Of a stretch of 64,000 bases of DNA, positions 24,884 through 32,336 are shown one piece after another. How positions within the stretch are numbered: the first letter of the stretch is position 1; every line of letters starts with the position of its first letter. The translations under genes were made by a program, and so were the position numbers. The notes beneath the pieces were generated by a model. That model did no database searches and was not told the origin of the DNA. It worked only from the letters and a program-made list of their open reading frames with translations. The stretch comes from Streptosporangiaceae bacterium (lineage in GTDB: Bacteria; Actinomycetota; Actinomycetes; Streptosporangiales; Streptosporangiaceae): assembly GCA_019239975.1 (NCBI GenBank), contig JAFAZE010000141.1:55770-119769 (forward strand), in the 5' to 3' direction.

Positions 24884-26173
24884 TCAGCAGTTGCCCGGCG
24901 CGGGCTGGCCGGCCAGCCGGCCGCTCAGCCAGCTCACGACGTCTCCCTGGTCGAGCAGCGCGGTCAGGACGTGATCGCCGACGTAGCCGTTGAGCTGCGT
25001 GGCCACGCCCATGGCGCACCACTGCTTGTGCAGGGTCACCTCGACGCCGTACGGGATGACCTCGTCCACCAGGCCGTGCGTCTGAAGCACCGGAATATCC
25101 GGCTTGATGGCGCCCAGGTCGTTTTCGTCCAGGACCGTCTTCCACGGCGGGTCGTTGATGGGGTTCACGCCGCCGATCGTGTAGTCCTCGATCCTCTTGC
25201 CGGCGAAGGTGAGCAGGCCCTGGGCCTGGCACATCGTCTGAAGCTGCGCGAACGCGGCCTTGCCCGCCGCGTTCAGGTAGCGGTCGAGGTGGATGGACGG
25301 GTAAGCGGCGCCGAAGCCGACCGCCGTCCCGCCGAGGAAGGCGAAGAAGAGGCTGCCGTTGATGTTCGCCGCCACCGCCTGCAGGTTGGCCGGAGTGCCG
25401 CCCATGGCGACGCCGGCGAGGTGCAGGTCCGGCGCGTAACTGTGGTGCAGCTGGGCGGCCCAGCCCGCGGCGCCGCCGCCCTGCGAGTACCCCTCGATCC
25501 CCGCCGGCGCGCTCGCGCTCAGGCCGGTGCCGGGCAGGCGGAGCGCCGCGCGCAGCGAGTCGAGCACCGCGTACCCCTCGGGGATGCCGACGTTGTAGTC
25601 CTCGGGCCCCGGCGTGCCCAGGCCCGGGTAGTCCGTGACCACGACCGCCCAGCCCTTGGCCAGCAGGTTGTTGACCGCGAACTCCTCGTCGAAGGTGCCG
25701 GACACGATCTCCTTCGACGGTGCGCACTGCGGTCCCCAGCCCTGCGTCCCGGCGGCGTAGGCGACCACCGGCCGGATGCCCGCATACGGCGCGGCCGGCA
25801 CGATCACCGTGCCCGACACGGCGGTCGGCGCGCCGAGCGCGGTCGTCGACAGGTACAGCACCTGCCAGGCATCCGCGCCCGCCACCGGTGAGACCGAGGG
25901 CCGGTACCAGATGATGTCACCGGGTCTCCCGGCGGGCAGCGGGCTGGGCGGCACGTAGAACGCGTCACCCGGCGGCGCCGGCAAGATGGCGTGCGGCCGG
26001 GTCGTCGCGCCGGGCGCGGACGCGGCCGCCGCGGTCCCGGCGGGCAGCACCGCCATCAGCAGCACCGCCATCAGCAGCACCGCCATCAGCAGGGCCGCGA
26101 CCGGTAGTGCCGTAACCATGACTCTACGTAGCCATGTCAGGGAACGGGCGTTAAGTCTGTGAAACAGCGTCAT
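24884..26173 (-). CDS. Secreted lipase (LIP family)
   Basis: 429-residue exported triacylglycerol lipase-like enzyme. ATG 26173 has AGGAGG five bases upstream. The signal peptide contains three copies of LLMAV from a 15-bp DNA repeat. The mature part matches the secretory lipase family: WQVLYLSTTALGAPTAVSGT, VVVTDYPGLGTPG, nucleophile GIEGYSQGGGAAGWA, acid in HGLVDEVIPY and His in GDHVLT near the C-terminus. It probably hydrolyses esters or triglycerides outside the cell. Two TetR-type palindromes lie 60-100 bp upstream, so lipid-responsive control is likely. Confidence 0.9.
   Translation of the reverse strand: MTLFHRLNARSLTWLRRVMVTALPVAALLMAVLLMAVLLMAVLPAGTAAAASAPGATTRPHAILPAPPGDAFYVPPSPLPAGRPGDIIWYRPSVSPVAGADAWQVLYLSTTALGAPTAVSGTVIVPAAPYAGIRPVVAYAAGTQGWGPQCAPSKEIVSGTFDEEFAVNNLLAKGWAVVVTDYPGLGTPGPEDYNVGIPEGYAVLDSLRAALRLPGTGLSASAPAGIEGYSQGGGAAGWAAQLHHSYAPDLHLAGVAMGGTPANLQAVAANINGSLFFAFLGGTAVGFGAAYPSIHLDRYLNAAGKAAFAQLQTMCQAQGLLTFAGKRIEDYTIGGVNPINDPPWKTVLDENDLGAIKPDIPVLQTHGLVDEVIPYGVEVTLHKQWCAMGVATQLNGYVGDHVLTALLDQGDVVSWLSGRLAGQPAPGNC
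26046..26090. repeat. 15-bp triple repeat in the lipase signal peptide
   Basis: Three exact tandem copies of AGCACCGCCATCAGC, in frame, which lengthen the hydrophobic core of the signal peptide. Confidence 0.9.
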
Positions 26174-26230
26174 CGTCGCCTCCTGTCGCGACCCGGAGGG
26201 CTCGCTTTGCCCGCCACGCGGCCCAGGAAT

Positions 26231-26277
26231 CTACTGGTTAGTAATCTCACGTTTACAGCGAAATTACTCGTCAGTAA
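26231..26277. promoter_or_regulatory. Two TetR-type operator palindromes
   Basis: CTACTGGTTAGTAA (26231-26244) and the perfect TTACTCGTCAGTAA (26264-26277), both fitting TTACT-4 bp-AGTAA. Their centres are 33 bp apart, about three helical turns. They lie between the divergent lipase and hypothetical genes. No TetR gene is in the window. Confidence 0.65.
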
Positions 26278-26350
26278 AGACCCTCAAACCCAGGCGTGCC
26301 GGCGACGTGGCCGCCGGCCAGCGCGAGCCGCGGTCCGGCATGATGAGCGC

Positions 26351-26923
26351 ATGGCTGATGACCTGGACATCGCGTTCTCGCTTCGGGACCTGGACGGGCG
26401 TATCACCGTGTCGGTGAGCCCGAACACCGATCCCGCGGCGCTCGGCTACGGCCTGCTGTGGCCGGGCCAGCCGGCCGGCGCCGCCAGCGGCTTCCCGGTG
26501 TGCCGCGCGCGGCTCTCCTACCCGGCCGACGGGTATGCCGCCGTCTTCGGCTGGACGCAGATGGTCCGTTCCACCGACATGGACCCGGAGCGCTTCGAGA
26601 TGGACCCGGTTGCCCTGTACCGGGATGTTCCGACGCCGTTCGCCTGGTTCGGCGTCAGGCCCGAGCACTTCGACGCGCCGTCCCGCTACTCCAGGCACGA
26701 CATGCGCTGGGAGGCGCACGCCTTCCTGTGCGTCTCCCCGGACGCCGTCATCACCCCCCGCGTGCGGGCCATTGCCGGATTCGCCTGGGGATTCGGCATC
26801 GCCGCGGCGACCATAACCATCCACCGCCCACGGCCGCTCACCGCGGCCGACTGGGACAGCCACCTTCCCCTGTTGCGCGACCACTACCCGCGATGGGCCT
26901 TCGACGAGGGATTTACCCGCTGA
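26351..26923 (+). CDS. Conserved hypothetical protein
   Basis: 190-residue soluble protein that I do not recognise. It starts at ATG 26351 (MADDLDIAF). Visible features: no signal peptide or membrane span, a Trp/Tyr/His-rich centre (TPFAWFGVRPEHFDAPSRYS, MRWEAHAFLC) and an acidic start. Codon use is normal for the window, so it is very likely a real gene. It is divergent from the lipase and shares its upstream region with the TetR-type palindromes, so it may be co-regulated with it. Confidence 0.65.
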   Translation: MADDLDIAFSLRDLDGRITVSVSPNTDPAALGYGLLWPGQPAGAASGFPVCRARLSYPADGYAAVFGWTQMVRSTDMDPERFEMDPVALYRDVPTPFAWFGVRPEHFDAPSRYSRHDMRWEAHAFLCVSPDAVITPRVRAIAGFAWGFGIAAATITIHRPRPLTAADWDSHLPLLRDHYPRWAFDEGFTR

Positions 26924-27020
26924 GCAACCGCGCCGCCAGACGCCGGATCGCGATTCGGTGGCAACTTCCGGCCCGCGACCCACGTCCTTGGCTGACAGAA
27001 GGCACGGAGGAGGTGGTGGC

Positions 27021-27566
27021 GTGAGATCCGACCCGGACACCGGGCGCAGCGTGACCGGCCACGGCGCGGCGGTGGAGCAGCTGCTGGCAGCGCGCGGCCG
27101 GCACCTGATGCAAGCGGCCATCGCGCTGACCGGCAGTCGGCCAGATGGCGAGGATCTGCTGCAGGCCGCGCTGGAACGACTGCTGCGGAACTACCGCCGG
27201 GTCGGCTCCGACGCCGAAGGGTACTTGCGGCGCACGCTCTACAACCTGGCTGCGGATGGCTGGCGGCGGCGAGGTGTGGCCCGGCGCTGGCAGCCGGTGG
27301 TTGCCGCACCCGAGCGACGGGCCGACGGCACGGATGCCGTCGACATCCGGGACGCGCTCGTGCGGCTGCTCGCGCAACTGCCGCCGCGGCAGCGCGCGGT
27401 GGTCGTGCTGCGGTACTGGGAGCAGCGGAGTGAGGCCGAGACGGCCGCGATCCTTGGCTGCTCGCCAGGATCGGTCAAGTCGGCGGCCTCGCGGGGCATG
27501 AGCAGGCTGCGTGAGCTTGTCGGCGACCGGCCGCCCAAGCTGCCTGTCCCGCCTCGTTCGGTCTAA
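27021..27566 (+). CDS. RNA polymerase sigma factor, ECF (SigE-like) type
   Basis: 181 residues. GTG 27021 follows AGGAGG by seven bases. Region 2 is HLMQAAIALTGSRPDGEDLLQAALERL and on to YLRRTLYNLAADGWRRR; region 4 is LPPRQRAVVVLRYWEQRSEAETAAILGCSPGSVKSAASRGMSRL. Region 3 is missing, as expected for ECF factors. It matches the actinobacterial group in which the sigma gene is followed by a membrane protein gene, here 43 bp downstream. It should direct transcription of a small stress or surface regulon. Confidence 0.9.
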   Translation: MRSDPDTGRSVTGHGAAVEQLLAARGRHLMQAAIALTGSRPDGEDLLQAALERLLRNYRRVGSDAEGYLRRTLYNLAADGWRRRGVARRWQPVVAAPERRADGTDAVDIRDALVRLLAQLPPRQRAVVVLRYWEQRSEAETAAILGCSPGSVKSAASRGMSRLRELVGDRPPKLPVPPRSV

Positions 27567-27594
27567 TTCGCCGGTTCACAATTCGTCGGTTCAC
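27565..27594. repeat. 15-bp tandem duplication between sigma gene and partner
   Basis: Two near-identical copies of AATTCGCCGGTTCAC (one C/T difference), starting in the sigma factor stop codon and ending just before the partner's ribosome site. Confidence 0.8.
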
Positions 27595-27609
27595 TACCGG
27601 AGGCTCAGC

Positions 27610-28515
27610 ATGAATGCCGACCTTGAAGACCTGCTCCGGCAGGGCATCGACCGCTTGCCGGCCGAGGTGCCCGCCGGTCTGACGCACCGGGCGGCCCGCC
27701 AGGCCCGGCGGCACCGCCTGGTTACCGGCGCCGGAGTCGCCGCCGCCGCGGCGACCGTCACCGCCGCGGCGGTCGTGATCGGCGTGCTCAGCGTCGCGCC
27801 GACGGCGGGCAAGCCGGCCGGCACGAGGATCGCGCAGTCGGCGCGGCCCGCGCCGATCCAGCACCTGCGTCCGCTGCCATCCTGGCCACCCGGCCGGATC
27901 ACGCACGCCACGCTGGTCAGCCGCGTCGAGCAGGCCGTGCTGACCTCGACGAACTTCGTCGCCTACAGCCGGCGCTACGACTACGCGGACCGGTCCAAGC
28001 TGATCGTGTCCGCCTGGGACTACCGGAACGTGCACCTGCTGATCCAGCACAACCCGCATACCGCGCAGCTTGTCACCTATTACCCGGACCGCCATACGGT
28101 CATGTGGGTCGACTATGAGCGGCGGACGTGGTGGCTTACCACCTGGCCATTCAGCGGGCTGGTCCGCACCGACAAGAATCAGTGTGTCGGCCCCGCCGAT
28201 GACTCGCCGCAAGTCGGTGACCCGCGCTGGGCGGCATGGCTGGTGTCCTCGCTGCGCTGCGGCGCCTATACGGTCACCAGCCACTCGGGCGCCAACGGCA
28301 CGCCGATCCTGAACATCGTCAACACGCCGAAGGATATCGAGTACCAGTACGGCGTCCGGCTGCACATCCTCGTGGACGCCACCACCTACCTGCCGATCGC
28401 CGACTGGCAGACCGGCAGCTACGGCTACTACGACGTGATCAAGTGGCTGCCGCCGACCAAGGCACTGCTGGCCCGGCTCGCGCTGCCCGTGCCGCCCGGG
28501 TTCTCGCACAAGTGA
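27610..28515 (+). CDS. Membrane-anchored partner of the ECF sigma factor
   Basis: 301 residues. ATG 27610 follows CGGAGG by six bases. The N-terminal 45 residues are cytoplasmic (DLEDLLRQGIDRLPAEVPAGL, then a basic RQARRHR), followed by one membrane span (about 47-67) and a 230-residue outside domain. No zinc-binding anti-sigma HxxxCxxC motif is present. By position it is the presumed anti-sigma factor or surface sensor for the upstream sigma factor, but that is inference from the conserved gene order only. Confidence 0.75.
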   Translation: MNADLEDLLRQGIDRLPAEVPAGLTHRAARQARRHRLVTGAGVAAAAATVTAAAVVIGVLSVAPTAGKPAGTRIAQSARPAPIQHLRPLPSWPPGRITHATLVSRVEQAVLTSTNFVAYSRRYDYADRSKLIVSAWDYRNVHLLIQHNPHTAQLVTYYPDRHTVMWVDYERRTWWLTTWPFSGLVRTDKNQCVGPADDSPQVGDPRWAAWLVSSLRCGAYTVTSHSGANGTPILNIVNTPKDIEYQYGVRLHILVDATTYLPIADWQTGSYGYYDVIKWLPPTKALLARLALPVPPGFSHK

Positions 28516-28537
28516 CCAGCCCGGCCCTGGCCCCTGG

Positions 28538-28951
28538 TCAGCTCGCATAATACGTCGAGTACCAGCGCGACCACTCCGCAGGCGAGAAACCGGCGAAGTC
28601 GCCGGCTACCTCACACTCGCGCAGGTAACTCAGTGCGGCAGCCGCGCCGGGGGAACCCTCTGCTGCCAGGTACGCGATGGTCTCGTGCAGGCCAGCGCCG
28701 CATAGCAGCTGGACGTCGATCGAGCAGCGCGCGTCCCAGCCCGATTCCTTCGCCTGCCAGATCAAGAGCACGTCGGTCAGGTCAGCTGCGTTGAACAACT
28801 GCACGCAGCACAGCTTCATCAGTCCGGTATCGCCTTCACCCTGAGCCTGCCGCTCACGCGCAGCCTGGACCGCCAGCATTTCCCGAACCTGGTCAAGATC
28901 GCGGCCGGCTGGGTGCAGGCCATAACGCCGGAGGCTCTCGTCCTCGTCCAC
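28538..28951 (-). CDS. Hypothetical protein
   Basis: 137 residues, start GTG 28951 with GGGAG six bases upstream. Predicted all-helical, acidic, cytoplasmic, with several Cys (LMKLCCVQLFN, ARCSIDVQLLCGAG, LRECEVAG). I cannot name a family with confidence. It is divergent, 44 bp away, from a small zinc-ribbon protein; the two may be a pair. Confidence 0.65.
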   Translation of the reverse strand: MDEDESLRRYGLHPAGRDLDQVREMLAVQAARERQAQGEGDTGLMKLCCVQLFNAADLTDVLLIWQAKESGWDARCSIDVQLLCGAGLHETIAYLAAEGSPGAAAALSYLRECEVAGDFAGFSPAEWSRWYSTYYAS

Positions 28952-28995
28952 AGGTACTCCCTACCGTCCGGAAGCTGAATTGTTATGGTCATGGT

Positions 28996-29322
28996 GTGTA
29001 CTGTCCGCGCTGCGGAATGCAGATGACTGAGCAGGCGGGCGTGGCAATATGCCGCCAGGGCGGCATGGTGCTGTCCGCGGTCGTATATGCCGCTCTGCGG
29101 GACATGGCTGACGCAGGCCCCTCAGACGTGGCTGCCTCATCGGCCCGGTGGGGCGGGACCTGGCACTGCCCGGCTGATGGCAGGCTCATGGAAGAGGCGG
29201 CCGGACAGGTCAGCTGTCGTGCGTGTGACCGGAAACTCTCTCCAGCGGTCCTTTATCAGCTCGTCGAGCTCCATCCTCATCAATTCCCGGCTCCACCTCA
29301 GGACAACATTCGCGCTTGGTAG
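28996..29322 (+). CDS. Small zinc-ribbon protein
   Basis: 108 residues with Cys motifs that would bind zinc: YCPRCGMQM at the start, WHCPADGRLM in the middle and VSCRACDRKL near the end. The hydrophobic centre is short (MVLSAVVYAAL), so it may associate with a partner protein rather than a membrane. GTG 28996 is the only in-frame start before the first CxxC, and its ribosome site is weak. Function unknown; possibly works with the divergent 28538 gene. Confidence 0.6.
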   Translation: MYCPRCGMQMTEQAGVAICRQGGMVLSAVVYAALRDMADAGPSDVAASSARWGGTWHCPADGRLMEEAAGQVSCRACDRKLSPAVLYQLVELHPHQFPAPPQDNIRAW

Positions 29323-29454
29323 ATCGCCCGGCGATGCCGCCGGCGATCCCGCACCTTCCTCCGTGTCTGCGCACCTCGGCACCTACAGCCCAGCAGGTCT
29401 CTCCAGCGACGCCCGTGAGACCCTAATTTTCCGCGACGTGCCCGCCATGAACTA

Positions 29455-29541
29455 CGTGGTGGAAACCCGGGTGCCATTTACGGCCCCAAACTTCCACGAC
29501 GCGGAACAGCCAGCATCGTCGCGGAAACGAGGGTGCCGACG
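29455..29541. repeat. Degenerate copies of the 53-bp palindromic repeat
   Basis: GTGGTGGAAACCCGGGTGCC at 29456-29475 with a matching arm CTTCCACGACG (about 29491-29501), then CGTCGCGGAAACGAGGGTGCC at 29517-29537. Both share the GGAAACnnGnGTGCC half-element of the family. Confidence 0.45.
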
Positions 29542-29558
29542 TTGCCGCGCCCGCAAAA

Positions 29559-29656
29559 CTAGCCGGCCACTGCTGGCCACCGAGGGCCGATGTTCTCGAC
29601 GGCGATCTCGGTGAACCGCTTGGTCAGCCGGCCAGCTCGGCGCTTCCTTCGGCCAT
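29559..29656 (-). pseudogene. Possible broken short gene
   Basis: On the minus strand a perfect ribosome site (GGAGGTGA) precedes ATG at 29656, encoding MAEGSAELAG then TGA. The overlapping frame continues RLTKRFTEIAVENIGP and ends at 29559. This looks like the start of a gene broken by a one- or two-base change, but homology is unknown. Confidence 0.3.
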
Positions 29657-29894
29657 GGCGTCACCTCCGGCTATGTCACGCGTTTGCGCCCCGCTTTCCG
29701 CCCCGTTCCACCGAATCCCAGCCGCCCGGACGCGAACCGCATCGCGACCTCGAAGCCCCGCCGGCCGCCTCGGCCCGGGGTCATCGTCTGCGAGGCCGCC
29801 GCGCCTGGCACCGAGCTGATGCCGGGCATCGCCAAGGATCCGGCTCCCGGCCCGCTCACCGTGACCGGCGCCGGAGGGCTTCTCATCGAATATT

Positions 29895-29911
29895 TTCCGA
29901 ACGAGCGGTGG
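29895..29911 (+). repeat. 17-bp dispersed motif, copy 1
   Basis: TTCCGAACGAGCGGTGG with the AT-rich flank AATATT. Exact copies occur at 57645-57661 and, on the minus strand, 48435-48451. Confidence 0.7.
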
Positions 29912-30183
29912 CGCTTCCCCCGGTCACCCAAACCCCCGCGCGGGCACTCCCCGGCGCGCTGCGCGTCGCCGCCTGCCCGCCGCCGCCCGCGGCCAGCCCC
30001 CGTCCGCACCGCCGCGGCCAGCCCCCGCCGCCGCCGGCGCCGTAGCCGCCGCGATCGCATCGGTATCGTCCCTGGCCCACGAGCTCGGCGACCACCTCGC
30101 CGCCTTGACACCACCCCCCTCCTCTGCGCCTTCCCGCGTCATAGCCGTCGACGCCCTCGCGATCCCACGAGACATGACCGGCT

Positions 30184-30227
30184 CGATGGAAATCTGAGCC
30201 GGTTATAACCGGCTCAGATTTCCATCG
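30184..30227. repeat. 44-bp perfect palindrome, copy 1
   Basis: A perfect inverted repeat centred on GGTTATAACC (arms begin CGATGGAAATCTGAGCC). A second copy at 43494-43537 carries compensatory changes in both arms. It lies 48 bp beyond the stop of the glutathione peroxidase gene. Confidence 0.85.
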
Positions 30228-30274
30228 TTCCGGTTCGCCGGCCAGGTGACCAGGCGCGGCCCCGCCGCCCCGGT

Positions 30275-30772
<498 letters not shown>

Positions 30773-30872
30773 GCCCTACCGCAACGCGGCGGCACCGGAA
30801 TTCCATACCGGGTGGCCCAGATATCCTCTCGCGATCATCGTGACGAACGAACCGACCAGACAGTTAATCCTG

Positions 30873-30918
30873 GCAGCGCCGCGCCGGGCCGTGTCCGCAG
30901 CGCCGCGCCGGGCCGTGT
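30873..30918. repeat. 22-bp direct repeat in an AraC promoter region
   Basis: GCAGCGCCGCGCCGGGCCGT plus GT occurs twice with a 24-bp period, ending 13 bp before the AraC start. AraC regulators often bind direct repeats, so this may be an autoregulatory site or a slippage product. Confidence 0.6.
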
Positions 30919-30930
30919 GAGACTGGAGGC

Positions 30931-31911
30931 ATGACGCATGGCGCGGCCGGGGGACGGCCGGCCGGGACACGGCCGGCGAGGGAGCCGGTGCGGGAGTCGG
31001 TGCGCCGGCTGCCGGCGCCGGCGCTGCGGCCGTTCGTGGCCTGGTACTCCGGCTACCGGCAGGCGGGCGTGCCGCCCGCCATGCACCGCGGGCTGCCGTC
31101 GCCGGAACTCACGCTGATCGTCACGCTGGAAGATCCGCTGGTGATCGCCGCGCACCCGGATCCGCGCCAGCCGGCCGGCGAATACGACGTCCTGATCGGC
31201 GGGCTGCATACGACACCGGCACTGATCACGCATGAGGGGCGGCAAGCCGGGGTGCAGCTCGGCCTCACCCCGCTCGGCGCGCGCGCCCTGCTCGGCATGC
31301 CGGCCGGGGAGCTCGCCGCGTGGGACGTCCACGGGGCGGACGTGCTCGGCCGGTTCGCGGCGGAACTGCGGGACCGGGTGCGCGCGGCCGCCAGCTGGCC
31401 CGCGCGGTTCGCGGTCATCGACGACCTGCTCGCCCGGCGCGCCGAAACCGGGGCGTCGATGCGCCCGGAGGTGAGCCATGCCTGGCACCGGCTGCTCGCC
31501 GCGCGCGGCGCGGTCCCCGTCTCCGCGCTGGCGGAGCAGACCGGGTGGAGCGCCCGGCACCTGACCGGCCAGTTCCGCGCGGAGACTGGCCTTACGCCGA
31601 AGGCCGCGGCGCGGGTGATGCGGTTCACCGTGGCCCGGCGGCAGGTACAGCGGCTGTACACCGCCGGCGTGGGCGAAGGCGTGGGCGAAGGCGCGGGGGA
31701 GGGCGCACCGAAACCGGAGCGCCCCGCAGCGGCCGCGACGCTGGCCGACCTCGCCGCCGCGTGCGGCTACTACGATCAGGCGCACCTGGCCCGCGACTTC
31801 CGCGACCTGGCGGGCTGCCCGCCCAGCGTCTGGTTCACGGAGGAGTTCGGACCGCGGTTCCGAAACGTCCAAGCCACCCCGGCCGGCCGCGGGGAATCAT
31901 CGGCGGCATGA
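30931..31911 (+). CDS. AraC family transcriptional regulator
   Basis: 326 residues. The N-terminal part (PALRPFVAWYSGYRQAG, MHRGLPSPELTLIVTL) matches the DUF6597-like sensor domain of regulators paired with VOC enzymes. The C-terminal two helix-turn-helix units run from about residue 190 (ALAEQTGWSARHLTGQFRAETGLTPKAAARVMRF) to the end (LADLAAACGYYDQAHLARDFRDLAGCPPSVW). Between them is a VGEG/AGEG run from a 12-bp DNA repeat. It overlaps the VOC gene by 4 bp (ATGA). Confidence 0.88.
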   Translation: MTHGAAGGRPAGTRPAREPVRESVRRLPAPALRPFVAWYSGYRQAGVPPAMHRGLPSPELTLIVTLEDPLVIAAHPDPRQPAGEYDVLIGGLHTTPALITHEGRQAGVQLGLTPLGARALLGMPAGELAAWDVHGADVLGRFAAELRDRVRAAASWPARFAVIDDLLARRAETGASMRPEVSHAWHRLLAARGAVPVSALAEQTGWSARHLTGQFRAETGLTPKAAARVMRFTVARRQVQRLYTAGVGEGVGEGAGEGAPKPERPAAAATLADLAAACGYYDQAHLARDFRDLAGCPPSVWFTEEFGPRFRNVQATPAGRGESSAA

Positions 31912-32300
31912 CTGACACTGACAAGACCCCGCCGCCTCAGGTGTGGCCGACACTGAATGCGAAGGACGCCCGCGCGCTCATCCGGTTCCTGGTGGACGCG
32001 TTCGGCTTCGAGGAGATCGTCGTCTACGGCGAAGGTGACCGCGTAGACCAAGCCGAGCTGGCCTGGCCGCCCGGCGGCGGCATCATGCTGGGCTCGCACG
32101 GCGGAACCAAGTCCGGCACGTTCACCGCCTACGTGGTCACCGACGAGCCGGACGCGCTGTTCGCACGCGCCACCGCGAACGGCGCCAAGGTCGCCGACGA
32201 GCTGCATGAAACCGACTACGGATCCCGCGATTTCGCGGCGCTCGACCCGGAGGGGAACAGGTGGTCGTTCGGCACCTACCGCGGCCATCCACGTCCGTAA
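31908..32300 (+). CDS. VOC family (glyoxalase/bleomycin-resistance fold) protein
   Basis: 130 residues forming one VOC module: ARALIRFLVDAFGFEEI at the start, then GIMLGSHG, YVVTDEPDALFARA and the terminal DPEGNRWSFGTY. Start ATG 31908 overlaps the AraC stop, so it is co-translated with its presumed regulator. Members act as metal-dependent isomerases, dioxygenases or drug-binding proteins; the exact function is not clear. Confidence 0.87.
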   Translation: MTDTDKTPPPQVWPTLNAKDARALIRFLVDAFGFEEIVVYGEGDRVDQAELAWPPGGGIMLGSHGGTKSGTFTAYVVTDEPDALFARATANGAKVADELHETDYGSRDFAALDPEGNRWSFGTYRGHPRP

Positions 32301-32336
32301 CAGGCGCCGAACGCTCTGGTTACCGCCTCGGCCCCG

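Larger units (their letters stand above)
29323..30183. other. Gene-poor, repeat-rich patch
   Basis: An 860-bp stretch with no convincing gene. It holds two degenerate copies of the 53-bp palindrome (29455-29541), a possible broken gene (29559-29656) and one copy of the 17-bp motif (29895-29911). Open frames here (for example 29684-30208 plus) have low-complexity Arg/Pro-rich products and no domain. Confidence 0.5.

Noticed and set aside
29684..30208. 174-residue plus-strand open frame
   Set aside because: Low-complexity Arg/Pro-rich product, ends inside the 44-bp palindrome and contains the 17-bp motif.
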